NCBI RefSeq assembly: GCF_900110705.1 | Contig: NZ_FOEJ01000009.1 | Coordinates: forward strand, 1 to 64,000 | Reading direction: 5' to 3' | DNA: 64,000 nucleotides | From: Loktanella sp. DSM 29012 | GTDB taxonomy: Bacteria > Pseudomonadota > Alphaproteobacteria > Rhodobacterales > Rhodobacteraceae | Shown here: piece by piece, positions 26,067 through 35,936 of the stretch | Position numbering within the stretch: the first letter of the stretch is position 1 | How the letters are laid out: each line of letters starts with the position of its first letter | Translations under genes and position numbers: made by a program | Notes under the pieces: model-generated | What the model was told of the DNA's origin: nothing | Databases searched by the model: none | The model's input: the letters and a program-made list of their open reading frames with translations, nothing else

Positions 26067-26786
26067 TTGCGTGACAGATCCCCCAAGACCCCGGTGTGGC
26101 AGGCGATCGCCGATGCCCTGCGCGCGGACCTGAGCGAGGGGCGTCACGCTCCCGGCGATCGGTTGCCGACCGAGGCTGCCTTGGCCGAACGGTTCGGGGT
26201 CAACCGCCATACAGTGCGGCACGGTGTGTCCGCGCTGGTCGCCGAGGGGCTGGTGCGCAGGCGGCGCGGGGCAGGGGCCTTTGTCACTGCGACGCCGACC
26301 GATTATCCCATCGGGCGCAGGGTGCGGTTCCACGACAACCTGATCGCCGCCGGGCGCAAGCCGGAAAAACGGCTGCTGTATCTGGATACACGCAGCGCCA
26401 GCGCGGGCGAGGCGCAGGCGCTGGCATTGGCCGAAGGCGATGCCGTCTGCGCCTATCACGGGTTGTCGCTGTCCGACGGCCAGCCCATCGCCCTGTTCGA
26501 GAGCCTGTTTCCCCTATCGCGCCTGCCGGGAATCGTGCAGGCGCTGGAACAGACCCGCAGCGTGACGGCCGCGCTGGCGGCGGCGGGGGCCGCCGATTAC
26601 ACGCGGGCCACGACACGGCTGACGGCCGTCCGGGCGACCGCCACGCAGGCGCTGCACCTGCACCTGACCGAGGGCGACCCCCTGCTGCGGTCCTCGGCGG
26701 TCAATGTGGGCGAAGACGGTTCTCCCGTCGAATACGGCCGTACATGGTTCGCGGGCGACCGCGTGACGCTGACCATCGACGCCTGA
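26067..26786 (+). CDS. phnF: GntR-family regulator of phosphonate genes (PhnF)
   Basis: A 239-residue regulator with an N-terminal winged helix (APGDRLPTEAALAERFGVNR, then HTVRHGVSALVAEGLVRRRR) and a C-terminal UTRA effector domain (PLLRSSAVNVGEDGSPVEYG). An in-frame stop at 26061 leaves TTG 26067 as the only start that retains the full DNA-binding helix. It probably represses the divergent phnG operon and itself. Confidence 0.88.
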   Translation: MRDRSPKTPVWQAIADALRADLSEGRHAPGDRLPTEAALAERFGVNRHTVRHGVSALVAEGLVRRRRGAGAFVTATPTDYPIGRRVRFHDNLIAAGRKPEKRLLYLDTRSASAGEAQALALAEGDAVCAYHGLSLSDGQPIALFESLFPLSRLPGIVQALEQTRSVTAALAAAGAADYTRATTRLTAVRATATQALHLHLTEGDPLLRSSAVNVGEDGSPVEYGRTWFAGDRVTLTIDA

Positions 26787-26791
26787 CCGCG

Positions 26792-27676
26792 TTACGCGCG
26801 ATAGCGGTCCTCGAATTCGAAACCATAGGCCTGCGGTGCGATCTGCCGGGGCGACAGCGCATAGGTTTCGGTCCTGAGAAAATCCATCATGCCCTGCGCA
26901 TCATCGGCATAGCGCGCGATCCGCGCAGGTGCGATGGGCGCACCGATGGCGATGCGCACGGGTTTGTTGGTGCGCCTGCGAAATTCCTTGAGCAAGAGCG
27001 CGACCCGCAGGTTGGGGTGGATATGACTGGCAAACTGGAACAGGCGTGAATTTTGTCCGTCGAAATAGACGGGCACGACAGTGGCGCTGGATTTGACGAT
27101 CATGCGCGCGGTGAACCTGCGCCAGCCGGGGTCCAGCGGCTGCATGAAGGGTCTGGCCGCGGTCGAGACAGTCCCACCGGGAAACACGCCGATTGCACCG
27201 CCCGCCCGCAGGCAACCGATGGCCGCCGCGCGGGTCTCGAGGTTCTGTTTCACAGCGTCCCGCGTCTGCGCGAAATTGACCGGCAGCACCACCCGGTCGA
27301 GGTCCGGCGCGTCCTGAAACACGCTGTTGGCCAGGATGCGGAAATCGGGCCGCCGCACCGACAACAGGTATCCCATGATCAGCCCGTCAAGGATGCCGAA
27401 CGGATGATTGGCCACCACGACCAGCGGGCCATTGGCGGGAATGTCGGTGATCGCGCCCGACATCGCGTCAAGGCTGAGCCCGTAGCGGTCGACCATGACC
27501 TCCCAGAAATTGCGGCCCTGCCGGATTTCCAGATCATAATCGCGGGCGCGCTGGATCAGGTGCAGGCGGCCGGTCGCGTTCTCGATCAGCTTGATCATGG
27601 TGCGGCCCGCGCGCGACTGCGCCGCGGTGGCATAGCTGACGTGGGAACGGGCGGGGCTGTCCATGTGCTGCACCAT
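26792..27676 (-). CDS. Lysophospholipid acyltransferase family protein
   Basis: A 294-residue PlsC-like protein. The catalytic NHx4D box is VANHPFGILDG near residue 110 and the glycerophosphate-binding stretch is GVFPGGTVSTA. Start choice between ATG 27676 and 27664 is uncertain. It is co-directional with the phn genes but 57 bases after the hexapeptide transferase. Its substrate is unknown. Membrane lipid remodelling during phosphate shortage is one possibility. Confidence 0.8.
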   Translation of the reverse strand: MVQHMDSPARSHVSYATAAQSRAGRTMIKLIENATGRLHLIQRARDYDLEIRQGRNFWEVMVDRYGLSLDAMSGAITDIPANGPLVVVANHPFGILDGLIMGYLLSVRRPDFRILANSVFQDAPDLDRVVLPVNFAQTRDAVKQNLETRAAAIGCLRAGGAIGVFPGGTVSTAARPFMQPLDPGWRRFTARMIVKSSATVVPVYFDGQNSRLFQFASHIHPNLRVALLLKEFRRRTNKPVRIAIGAPIAPARIARYADDAQGMMDFLRTETYALSPRQIAPQAYGFEFEDRYRA

Positions 27677-27732
27677 GTTGCCTGGGTCGCATCTGATTAC
27701 GACCGTCAGGCAACAGTCGCGTGACAGGTGGA

Positions 27733-28356
27733 TCAGGTCGCGTCCTCGTAGCGGTCCAGAAAGGCCGCGGTAGACAGGTTGCGGAAATCGGACAGTGCCG
27801 CGCGCAGGCGGTCGTGCGGCCAGTCCCACCACGCCAGTGAGATCAGCCGGTCCGCGATGTCGCGCGGCTGGCGCAAGCGCAGCGGGCGCGCGGGTGTGCC
27901 TGCCACGATGGTATAGGGGTCCACGTCTCGGGTCACCACGGCGCCGGCTGCCACCACGGCCCCGTGGCCCAGCGTCACCTCCGGCTTGATCATGGCACCC
28001 GCGCCGATCCAGGTGTCATGCCCGATATGCGCCAGCCGGCTTGCGCGATGGGCAAAGAATGCGGGGTCGCGGTCGGCATCATCCCAATAGTCGTCCGAGC
28101 GATAGAGGAAGTGGTGACAGGCCGCCGTGTCCAGCGGGTGATCGGTGGCACCGATCCGGGTAAAGGCCGCGATATTGGCGAACTTGCCGATCCGGGCATT
28201 GGCGATATCGGCGTAGCGGTCGCAATAGCTGTAGTCGCCGAATGTCGTGTTGCCGATGCGGCTGCCACGGCCGATTTCGACATATGCGCCAAAGTGGCTG
28301 TCGGTGATGTCGCAGTCGGGATGCACAAAGGCTTTGTCGGCGGACAGGCGTGGCAT
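27733..28356 (-). CDS. Phosphonate-associated hexapeptide-repeat acetyltransferase
   Basis: A 207-residue left-handed beta-helix protein of the phosphonate-metabolism transferase family often encoded in C-P lyase operons. Hexapeptide repeats run from about residue 15 ([16 protein letters not shown]) to 155. The acetyltransferase-type tail is [20 protein letters not shown], then [19 protein letters not shown]. It may acetylate aminoalkylphosphonates, like PhnO (inference). Two bases separate it from the deleted SDR. Confidence 0.85.
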   Translation of the reverse strand: MPRLSADKAFVHPDCDITDSHFGAYVEIGRGSRIGNTTFGDYSYCDRYADIANARIGKFANIAAFTRIGATDHPLDTAACHHFLYRSDDYWDDADRDPAFFAHRASRLAHIGHDTWIGAGAMIKPEVTLGHGAVVAAGAVVTRDVDPYTIVAGTPARPLRLRQPRDIADRLISLAWWDWPHDRLRAALSDFRNLSTAAFLDRYEDAT

Positions 28357-28358
28357 GG

Positions 28359-28598
28359 TCAGAACGGCCTTTCTTTGCCGGTAAAGTGCAGAAATCTTCC
28401 GGTGTCGGCCATCGTCAGACGGTCGATGAGTGTGATGATGCCCGCAGCGACCGTGCCGGGCCGGTTCAGCGTCAATGCCGTGAACCCGTCACCGCTATGG
28501 CGCGTGGTGCCGATGGGGCTGTGGCCCCCGGCGCGCGCGGCGTTCATCAGGGCCGCACCTATGCCGCGATTGGCTCCGGTGATTAGGACGCGGGGCAT
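28359..28598 (-). pseudogene. Internally deleted short-chain dehydrogenase, frame intact
   Basis: The 79-residue ORF starts like an SDR (LITGANRGIGAALMNAARAG, dinucleotide-binding Gly motif) and ends like one ([18 protein letters not shown]). It lacks the 150 or so residues between, including the catalytic Ser/Tyr/Lys. The junction lies near residues 42-48. The frame survives and the ATG shares a base with the phnE2 stop, so translation of downstream genes would be preserved. It cannot be a working dehydrogenase. A residual structural role cannot be excluded. Confidence 0.7.
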
Positions 28599-29926
28599 CA
28601 GTCATTGCGTCCGATCAGCTTGCCGCGCAGCCAGCCCGAAAACCAGTCCATGAACATGACCATCGCGATGATGAGGACGATGTAATAGGCGACCTCTTCC
28701 CAGTCCTTTTGGGTCTGGATCGCCTGCGTCAGCATCAGGCCGATGCCGCCGCCGGTGATCGCACCGATGATCGTGGCGGACCGGGTGTTGGATTCCAGAA
28801 AATACAGGATCTGCGCCAGCAGCACCGGCACCACTTGCGGGATCACCCCGAACCGGTAGCGCTGGATCGGTTTCGCGCCGGTGGATGCGACGCCCTCGAT
28901 CTGGCGTTGATCGACGTTTTCCAGCGCCTCGGAGAAGATCTTGCCAAAGGTGCCGGTGTCGGTGATCAGGATCGCAAGCGCGCCGGTCAGCGGGCCGGGG
29001 CCAAAGGCGCGCGCCAGAACCACCGTCCAGATCAGCGCGTCGACGCCGCGCACGAAATCGAACAGACGCCGGGTCGCCGCCCGCACCAGCATGATGGGCG
29101 AAAACCGCTTGGCCGCGAGAAAGCCCAGCGGCAGGGCGATCATTGCCGCACCCATCGTCCCCAGAAAGGCCATCAGGATCGTCTCGCCGATGGCCCAGGC
29201 CACATCCTTGTGCCGCCACATGGCGTTGTTCCACCAGTCCGAAACGGCCCCCGCGATATTGGGGCGCGCAGGGTCGATGCGGTCGCCGAACAGGATCGCC
29301 GTCAAGCCCTGTCCGTAATAGGGGCTGTCCAGCGTGAACCAGAACAATTCCCAGCCGGGGAAATAGTTGAATACCTCGCTGCGTGACCCGGTCAGGGTGA
29401 TCCGGCCCTCGGGGGTGGTGATCCCGATGCGGCGGGTGGTGGCGGAAATCCAGTCGGGCAGGTCGTCAGGCAGATTGCTGGCCAAGCTGCGGCCTTCGGC
29501 CTGCACGGTAATGCGCTGGAACCCCGGCACGTCGATTTCTGTCACGCGGTCGGGCAGGTAGCGCACGATATGGCCCGCGCCCAGGTCGATGGTCAGCCCG
29601 CCTTCGGTGCCGCTGACCCAATCGGGGCGCATGCCGTCGGGATAGGTGCCCTTGCGTTCGCCCTCGATCGCATAGGTGATGTCGCCGGACCTGTTGTCGC
29701 GGTTGACGTGCACCTTGTGCGACCAGCTGTCGGCAGCCAGCGTGATCGCGTTTTCGAGGCTGGCACGCTGCGCGAGCCCCGGCAGGTCAAAGGCAAAGAA
29801 GATATAGATCAGGTAGGCCCCGATCACCGAAGGAACCCCCAGCGCGAACAGCCGTTTGCGGCGGAACAGATCCTCTGCCCGATGTTTGGCTGCGGAAAGG
29901 TCGGTGTTGATATCGATCGCGGTCAT
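28598..29926 (-). CDS. phnE: Phosphonate ABC transporter permease (second PhnE, long form)
   Basis: A 442-residue permease. The C-terminal 220 residues are a standard PhnE core with the EAA region (EALENVDQRQIEGVASTGAK). The N-terminus has one membrane segment (GVPSVIGAYLIYIFFAF) followed by about 150 mostly polar residues, probably periplasmic, absent from short PhnE. ATG 29926 overlaps the first permease stop as ATGA. Confidence 0.9.
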   Translation of the reverse strand: MTAIDINTDLSAAKHRAEDLFRRKRLFALGVPSVIGAYLIYIFFAFDLPGLAQRASLENAITLAADSWSHKVHVNRDNRSGDITYAIEGERKGTYPDGMRPDWVSGTEGGLTIDLGAGHIVRYLPDRVTEIDVPGFQRITVQAEGRSLASNLPDDLPDWISATTRRIGITTPEGRITLTGSRSEVFNYFPGWELFWFTLDSPYYGQGLTAILFGDRIDPARPNIAGAVSDWWNNAMWRHKDVAWAIGETILMAFLGTMGAAMIALPLGFLAAKRFSPIMLVRAATRRLFDFVRGVDALIWTVVLARAFGPGPLTGALAILITDTGTFGKIFSEALENVDQRQIEGVASTGAKPIQRYRFGVIPQVVPVLLAQILYFLESNTRSATIIGAITGGGIGLMLTQAIQTQKDWEEVAYYIVLIIAMVMFMDWFSGWLRGKLIGRND

Positions 29927-30798
29927 TGACCCTGCCCCTCTGTCAGGCGGTTGCGATAGCGGCTGGACACCTGGTCAAAGGACACGATGGTGCCGAACAA
30001 CAGGATAAAGATGGCGGCGGCCTCGTCGAACCGGCCCGGCCCCCAGGCCATCGAATTGCGCAGCTCGTAGCCCAGACCGCCTGCGCCGACGAAACCCAGG
30101 ATTGCCGAGGCGCGGATGTTGATTTCGAACCGCAGCAGCGTGTAGCTGACATAGTTGGGCGCGACCTGCGGAAGGACGCCCAGCAGCATCCGCTGGAACC
30201 ATGTGGCCCCGGTCGATGCCAGACCCTCGACCGGTTTGAGGTCTGCGTTTTCGGCCACCTCGGAAAACATCTTGCCAAGTGCGCCTGCCGTGTGGATCGC
30301 GATGGCGATCATCGCAGGCACCGGACCACCGCCCAGCACAAAGATCAGCACCAGCGCGATGACGATTTCGGGCACCGCGCGCATGATGTCCGAGATACGG
30401 CGAAACAGCGGAATCAGGCGTGGCCATTTCGCAAGACCTCGCGTCCCTAAGAGCGACAGGAACAACCCGCCGACAGCGCCGATCAGGGTCGATACGGCGG
30501 CGATGTTGATGGTTTCCACCAAGGCCGGAAAATACTTGGCCATCAGGCCGGGCAGGTCGCCGCGTTTTTCCCAGGCCTCTGACAGCACGTCGGCGGGATA
30601 GTCGCCGATCTGGTGCAGGCCTTGCCAGAACCCGCCCGCGTTGCGCTCGTCGGCAACGTTGAAACCGGACACCATCAGCACGACGAACAGCAGCAGCATC
30701 AACCCGCCATAAAGTCTGCGTCGCTGGACCTGCGCCATATAGCTGGACTGTATGCTGTCCACGCGCACCGCGCCGCCGCTGAGTGATATGTCTGACAT
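29923..30798 (-). CDS. phnE: Phosphonate ABC transporter permease (first PhnE)
   Basis: A 291-residue permease with the PhnE core and EAA loop (VAENADLKPVEGLASTGATW). Start 30798 follows a strong GGGGGGCAGG, so the upstream ATG at 30852 is not needed. It pairs with the long PhnE to form the membrane channel for phosphonates. Confidence 0.92.
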   Translation of the reverse strand: MSDISLSGGAVRVDSIQSSYMAQVQRRRLYGGLMLLLFVVLMVSGFNVADERNAGGFWQGLHQIGDYPADVLSEAWEKRGDLPGLMAKYFPALVETINIAAVSTLIGAVGGLFLSLLGTRGLAKWPRLIPLFRRISDIMRAVPEIVIALVLIFVLGGGPVPAMIAIAIHTAGALGKMFSEVAENADLKPVEGLASTGATWFQRMLLGVLPQVAPNYVSYTLLRFEINIRASAILGFVGAGGLGYELRNSMAWGPGRFDEAAAIFILLFGTIVSFDQVSSRYRNRLTEGQGQ

Positions 30799-30865
30799 CC
30801 TGCCCCCCGGACATAGAAAGACCGGCAGCCCGCGGGGGGGCTGCCGGATCAATGGTTCAACTGGT

Positions 30866-31780
30866 TCAGTTGCCGATCACGGCCTGACGGGCGGCGACGA
30901 TGCTTGTGTACATGTCATGGGTGACGGGCTGGAAACCCAGCGTGTCACCGGCCGCCACGCCATAGGCGCAATCGGGGTCGTTTTCATACAGGTTGGCGAC
31001 CAGCGCGGTCATGGTTTCGCGCACATCGGCCGGCAGGGCCTTGCGCAGGACGACGGGACCCTCGGGGATGACGGCGGATTTCCAAATTTCGACCAGGTCG
31101 TTCATGTCGACCAGACCAGCATCCACGGCCTTGCGCAGCGCGCCAGAGTTGTAGCCGTCTTCCCAGTTGCCCTGACCGTCAGCCCAGGTCACCCCGCCGT
31201 CGATATCGCCGTTTGCGACAGCGACGATGGTCTGTTCGTGACCGCCGGTAAAGGAGACCTCGCCAAAGTATTCACCGGATTCCATCGTGATGCCGTCCTT
31301 GTACTGCGGGATCTCGATCGAGGGGATCAGGTAGCCGGAAGTGGAGTTCGGATCACCAAAGCCGAACACCTTGCCTTCCATGTCGTCCAGCGAGGTGATG
31401 CCGCTGTCGGCGCGGGCAAACCCGATGGAATGATAGCCAACGGAGCCGTCAAGGTTCACCTTGATCAGCACGGGATCGACGGCCTCGGGGTCCTGAAGAA
31501 AGATCGAGGCATAGGCTGATGCGCCCAGCCACGCCATGTCGATGCTGCCGCCCAGCAGGCCCTGGATCACACCGTTGTAGTCGGCGGGCGCGAACAGGCG
31601 GGTTTCGACGCCAAGCGCCGCGGTCGTGTAGTCGGCCAGGCACTGGTAGCTGTTCATGCGGTCCTGTGCGTTTTCGCCGCCCAGGATGCCGATGCGGAAT
31701 TCCGTGATCTCTTGAGCGAAAGCGCCGGATGACAGTGTCGTGGTGGCGGCAAGCGCCAGGGCGAGGGTCTTTTTCATCAT
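30866..31780 (-). CDS. phnD: Phosphonate ABC transporter substrate-binding protein
   Basis: A 304-residue periplasmic protein. The signal peptide MMKKTLALALAATTTLSSGA ends at AFAQ. The mature part shows PhnD features such as AMLAWLG-type DMAWLGASAYASIF and FGFGDPNSTSGYLIP. Start 31780 or 31777; GGAGA precedes both. It binds phosphonates, and in homologues often 2-aminoethylphosphonate. Ligand not readable here. Confidence 0.92.
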   Translation of the reverse strand: MMKKTLALALAATTTLSSGAFAQEITEFRIGILGGENAQDRMNSYQCLADYTTAALGVETRLFAPADYNGVIQGLLGGSIDMAWLGASAYASIFLQDPEAVDPVLIKVNLDGSVGYHSIGFARADSGITSLDDMEGKVFGFGDPNSTSGYLIPSIEIPQYKDGITMESGEYFGEVSFTGGHEQTIVAVANGDIDGGVTWADGQGNWEDGYNSGALRKAVDAGLVDMNDLVEIWKSAVIPEGPVVLRKALPADVRETMTALVANLYENDPDCAYGVAAGDTLGFQPVTHDMYTSIVAARQAVIGN

Positions 31781-31835
31781 GTTCTCCATTGGGTTTGATG
31801 AAGGTGGCCCGCGAAGTCTGCGGGGTGGTGCTGGT

Positions 31836-32651
31836 TCAGGCGTATGCCGCGGCCAAACGGACCTCGGGCCTGTCCAGTGTTTCGATTTCGGTGGATGTGG
31901 CGGCCTCGGAAAAATCCGCACCGGCACCATAGATGTCGCGCGCGGTGGCGGTGGTCAGTTCCTCGGGGGTGCCGTCAAACACGATGCGCCCGTCGCGCAT
32001 CCCGATCACGCGGTCGCAGTAGCGACGCGCGGTATCCAGCGTGTGCAGGTTGGCGATCACCATGCGGCCGTCCTCTTCGTGGATGGCACGCAGGGCCTGC
32101 ATCACCACCTGCGCGTTCATCGGATCAAGCGATGCGATGGGTTCGTCGGCCAGAATGATCTTGGGGTCCTGCATCAGGGCGCGGGCGATGGCCACGCGTT
32201 GTTGCTGGCCACCTGACAGGGCCTCGGCGCGTTTGGGGGCCTGTTCCGCGATGCCCAGACGATCGAGGATTTCGATCGCATGATGAATGTCGGACTGCGG
32301 ATACAGGTTGAACAGCGTGGCAAGGGTCGACCGCTTGTTCAGCGTGCCGTGCAGCACATTGGACACCACGTCCATGCGCGGCACGAGGTTGAACTGCTGA
32401 AAGATCATCGCGCAGCGGGATTGCCAGTCGCGCCGGCCGGCACCGCGCAGCGCGGTGATGTTTTCATCCCCGAACATGATGGTGCCGCTGGTTGCGTCGC
32501 TCAGGCGGTTGATCATGCGCAGCATGGTCGACTTGCCGGCACCGGAACGGCCGATAATCCCGATCATGGCGGGTTTCGTGACGACGATATTGGCCGTGTC
32601 CACGGCTGTCTTGTCCCCAAACCGTTTTGTCAGTGCGTCTATCCTGAGCAT
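31836..32651 (-). CDS. phnC: Phosphonate ABC transporter ATP-binding protein
   Basis: A 271-residue ATPase with Walker [10 protein letters not shown], the PhnC-typical Q-loop [20 protein letters not shown], signature [16 protein letters not shown] and Walker [14 protein letters not shown]. First gene of phnCDE1E2, preceded by GGGGG and a Pho-box array. Confidence 0.94.
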   Translation of the reverse strand: MLRIDALTKRFGDKTAVDTANIVVTKPAMIGIIGRSGAGKSTMLRMINRLSDATSGTIMFGDENITALRGAGRRDWQSRCAMIFQQFNLVPRMDVVSNVLHGTLNKRSTLATLFNLYPQSDIHHAIEILDRLGIAEQAPKRAEALSGGQQQRVAIARALMQDPKIILADEPIASLDPMNAQVVMQALRAIHEEDGRMVIANLHTLDTARRYCDRVIGMRDGRIVFDGTPEELTTATARDIYGAGADFSEAATSTEIETLDRPEVRLAAAYA

Positions 32652-32685
32652 GTCACCCCCTTGGTTTGAGGGCGGGATAAGGGCG

Positions 32686-32751
32686 TCTGACGACAGAACC
32701 GTGACGGTTTTGTTTCAGGCTCTTTACGGTTTTGAAACGGTTCTGTGACGG
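32686..32751 (-). promoter_or_regulatory. Array of six 11-bp PhoB half sites upstream of phnC
   Basis: Reading the minus strand from 32751, six consecutive 11-base units follow without gaps: CCGTCACAGAA, CCGTTTCAAAA, CCGTAAAGAGC, CTGAAACAAAA, CCGTCACGGTT, CTGTCGTCAGA. Each matches the Pho-box half site (CTGTCAT plus four mostly A/T bases) in phase, making three adjoining Pho boxes. A TTATCC about five bases downstream could serve as the -10 element, with the phnC start 35 bases from the array. This implies PhoB activation under phosphate limitation. Confidence 0.8.
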
Positions 32752-32828
32752 GCGGGGTGCCGCGTTTTCTGGCTCTGCTGGTCAGGAAACACTTGCCGAT
32801 AGAATACTAATTCCGTAATTCGTGAAAT

Positions 32829-33665
32829 ATGGAATCAATGATCGCACACCGTCTGTCCATCCTGGGCCATCCGCAACGCCTTGCGCTGTTTCGGCTGCTG
32901 ATGCGCCGCTATCCCGATCATGTGCCCGCCAGCGAACTGGCGCGGGCGCTGGGGCTGAAACCCAATACGTTGTCCGTTTATATCGGCGCGCTGATGCAGG
33001 CCGGACTGGTCGATCAGGAACGCGCCGGGACATCCCTGCGCTATGCCATCCGGCTGGACAGCACGCGCGAGACATTCGACTACCTGCTGCACGATTGCTG
33101 CCGGGGGCGGCCCGACATCTGCACGCCGCTGGTGATGGATGGCCCCGCCGCCGATGCTGCGGGTCGCAAGTTCAAGGTGCTGTTCCTGTGCACCGGCAAT
33201 TCCGCACGGTCGATCATGGCCGAAACCATCCTGCGGGCAGTGGCAGGTGACAGGTTCGACGTCTGGTCCGCAGGCACCCGGCCACGGTCCGCGCTAAACC
33301 CCGATGCCGTCGCACTGCTGCAGCAAAAGGGGCACGACACCGCCACGCTGGAGGCCAAGAGCATGACCGTGTTTCAGACCCCCGATGCGCCCGATTTCGA
33401 TTTCGTGTTCACCGTCTGCGATCAGGCCGCGAACGAGGATTGCCCCGCCTGGCAGGGGCAACCGATCAGCAGCCACTGGGGTCTGCCCGATCCGGCCGCC
33501 GTGACAGGCGCGGACGCGGAACGCGCGCTGGCGTTCCACCAGACCTATGGCGCGTTGCTGCACCGGATCAGGGCCTTTGCGGCGCTGCCGGTCACATCGC
33601 TGGACCGGATCGCCCTGCAACGGGCGGTCGATGACATTGCTGCACAAAAAGGATTTGCCGCATGA
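32829..33665 (+). CDS. ArsR regulator fused to low-molecular-weight-phosphatase-type arsenate reductase
   Basis: A 278-residue two-domain protein. Residues 1-85 form an ArsR winged helix ([20 protein letters not shown]). A cysteine cluster, [10 protein letters not shown] (Cys90, 91, 98), may sense arsenite. From about residue 115 there is an LMW-phosphatase fold with the CX5R loop CTGNSAR (Cys121). It would regulate the operon and reduce arsenate in one polypeptide. ATG 32829 or 32838. Its stop overlaps the GAPDH gene as ATGA. Confidence 0.88.
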   Translation: MESMIAHRLSILGHPQRLALFRLLMRRYPDHVPASELARALGLKPNTLSVYIGALMQAGLVDQERAGTSLRYAIRLDSTRETFDYLLHDCCRGRPDICTPLVMDGPAADAAGRKFKVLFLCTGNSARSIMAETILRAVAGDRFDVWSAGTRPRSALNPDAVALLQQKGHDTATLEAKSMTVFQTPDAPDFDFVFTVCDQAANEDCPAWQGQPISSHWGLPDPAAVTGADAERALAFHQTYGALLHRIRAFAALPVTSLDRIALQRAVDDIAAQKGFAA

Positions 33666-34660
33666 CCACCTATGCCCTCAACGGCCTTGGCCGCATCGGG
33701 AAACTGGCCCTGAAACCGCTGCTGGCACGCGGCGCAAGGATCGCATGGATCAATGACGCGGTGGGCGATCCCGCGATGCAGGCGCATCTGCTGGAATTCG
33801 ATTCGGTCCACGGTCGCTGGGATGCGGATTTCAGCCACGACGCCGACAGCGTGACCATCGACGGCGTGCGGCTGCCCTTTGTGGGCACACGCAACATCGC
33901 GGATCTGCCACTGGACGGGGTGGATGTGGTGATCGACTGCACCGGCGTGTTCAAATCCGAGGCAGCCCTTGCCCCCTATTTCGCCGCCGGCGTGAAAAAG
34001 GTCGTGGTCTCGGCCCCGGTCAAGGACGGCGACGCGGCCAATATCGTCTATGGCGTGAACCACGACACCTATGATGCCGCCCGCCACCGGATCGTCACGG
34101 CGGCCAGCTGCACGACCAACTGCGTGGCCCCGGTGGTCAAGGTTGTGCACGAAAACCTCGGCATCAAACACGGGTCCATCACCACGATCCATGACGTGAC
34201 CAACACCCAGACCATCGTGGATCGCCCGGCCAAGGATCTGCGCCGCGCACGGTCTGCGCTGAATTCGCTTATCCCCACGACGACGGGCAGTGCGACGGCG
34301 ATCACGCTGATCTACCCCGAACTGACGGGCCGTCTGAACGGTCACGCGGTCCGCGTGCCGCTGCTGAACGCATCCCTGACCGATTGCGTGTTCGAGGTGG
34401 ACCGCCCGACCACTGCCGCAGAGGTCAACGCCCTGTTCAAGGCGGCCGCCCAGGGACCATTGCAGGGCATACTGGGATACGAGGAACGCCCGCTGGTGTC
34501 GTCTGATTACACCAACGACACCCGGTCGGGGATCGTGGACGCCCCATCGACCATGGTGATCAACGGCACGCAGGTCAAAATCTATGCCTGGTATGACAAC
34601 GAAATGGGTTACGCGCACCGCTTGGTTGACGTGGCCCTGATGGTCGGGAATTCGGTGTGA
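33662..34660 (+). CDS. ArsJ-associated glyceraldehyde-3-phosphate dehydrogenase
   Basis: A 332-residue GAPDH with the NAD-binding start [16 protein letters not shown] and catalytic [11 protein letters not shown] (Cys about residue 152). In ars operons this dehydrogenase makes 1-arseno-3-phosphoglycerate from arsenate and glyceraldehyde 3-phosphate, which ArsJ exports. It overlaps arsJ as GTGA, which supports that role over glycolysis. Confidence 0.92.
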   Translation: MTTYALNGLGRIGKLALKPLLARGARIAWINDAVGDPAMQAHLLEFDSVHGRWDADFSHDADSVTIDGVRLPFVGTRNIADLPLDGVDVVIDCTGVFKSEAALAPYFAAGVKKVVVSAPVKDGDAANIVYGVNHDTYDAARHRIVTAASCTTNCVAPVVKVVHENLGIKHGSITTIHDVTNTQTIVDRPAKDLRRARSALNSLIPTTTGSATAITLIYPELTGRLNGHAVRVPLLNASLTDCVFEVDRPTTAAEVNALFKAAAQGPLQGILGYEERPLVSSDYTNDTRSGIVDAPSTMVINGTQVKIYAWYDNEMGYAHRLVDVALMVGNSV

Positions 34661-35913
34661 CCGCGACAAACACGCGCCCCGAGGGGCTGTCGGCCTATAT
34701 CGCCGTCACGGCGGCCTATTGGGCGTTCATGCTGACCGATGGCGCGCTTCGGATGCTGGTGCTGCTGCATTTCCATACGCTGGGGTTCAGCCCGGTGCAG
34801 CTGGCCTATCTGTTTGTCCTGTATGAAATCGCGGGCATGGTGACGAACCTGTGCGCGGGCTGGATCGCGGCGCGGTTCGGCCTGACCGCCACACTCTATG
34901 CGGGTCTGGGCATTCAGGTGCTGGCACTGCTGGCGCTGACACAGCTGGACCCTGCCTGGACCGTGGGCCTGTCGGTCGCCTATGTCATGGTGGTGCAGGG
35001 GGCCAGCGGCGTGGCCAAGGACTTGGCCAAGATGTCGTCGAAATCCGCGGTCAAGCTGCTGGCCCCCGCGCAGGACGGCGGATTGTTCCGCTGGGTGGCC
35101 TTGCTGACCGGGTCCAAGAACGCGGTCAAGGGGCTGGGCTTTCTCGCCGGGGCGGGCATGTTGGCCACGATCGGTTTCACCGGGGCGGTGCTGGGGATGG
35201 CTGCCGTGCTGGCGGTGATCCTGATCGCGGTGCTGATCGCGATGCCGCCGGGCCTGCCGCGCGGACGACGCGGCACCAAATTCAGCGAGGTGTTTTCCAA
35301 ATCCGCCAACGTCAACTGGCTGTCGGCGGCGCGGGTGTTTCTGTTCGGCGCGCGCGACGTCTGGTTCGTCGTAGGCATCCCGATCTATTTCTACGCGGTC
35401 CTGTCCGATGGCACGACCGACGGCAACCGGGCCGCGTTTTTCATGATCGGCAGCTTCATGGCGGTCTGGGTGATCCTCTATGGCATGGTGCAGGCTGCAT
35501 CGCCACGCCTGCTGCGCGCCGCACAGCGCAGCGAAGCCAATCTGACCCTTGCGGCGCGCGGCTGGGGCTGGACATTGGCCGCGGTGCCGGCGGTTCTGAC
35601 GGTGGCCGCACTGGTGGCGGGCGGCCCGCAGACCTGGCTGACCGTAACGCTTGTGGCTGGGCTTTTGGCCTTTGGCGGGGTGTTCGCGATCAATTCGGCG
35701 CTGCATTCCTATCTGATCCTCGCCTTTACCAAGGCCGAGCGTGTGACCATGGATGTCGGGTTCTATTACATGGCGAATGCGGCGGGCAGGCTGCTGGGCA
35801 CGGTGCTGTCGGGACTGACCTATCAGCTGGGCGGTCTGTCGTTGATGCTGGGTGTGGCCACGGTCATGGTGGGGCTGTCAGCGGTGATCACAGGGCGTCT
35901 GCGTCCCGCCTGA
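34657..35913 (+). CDS. arsJ: Organoarsenical efflux MFS transporter ArsJ
   Basis: A 418-residue major facilitator with about twelve membrane segments. ArsJ-typical stretches are [20 protein letters not shown] and [23 protein letters not shown] 34657 overlaps the GAPDH stop. It is thought to export 1-arseno-3-phosphoglycerate, which decomposes outside the cell. Confidence 0.92.
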   Translation: MTATNTRPEGLSAYIAVTAAYWAFMLTDGALRMLVLLHFHTLGFSPVQLAYLFVLYEIAGMVTNLCAGWIAARFGLTATLYAGLGIQVLALLALTQLDPAWTVGLSVAYVMVVQGASGVAKDLAKMSSKSAVKLLAPAQDGGLFRWVALLTGSKNAVKGLGFLAGAGMLATIGFTGAVLGMAAVLAVILIAVLIAMPPGLPRGRRGTKFSEVFSKSANVNWLSAARVFLFGARDVWFVVGIPIYFYAVLSDGTTDGNRAAFFMIGSFMAVWVILYGMVQAASPRLLRAAQRSEANLTLAARGWGWTLAAVPAVLTVAALVAGGPQTWLTVTLVAGLLAFGGVFAINSALHSYLILAFTKAERVTMDVGFYYMANAAGRLLGTVLSGLTYQLGGLSLMLGVATVMVGLSAVITGRLRPA

Positions 35914-35936
35914 CGGAGCCCTGCGCTGCCGATCAA

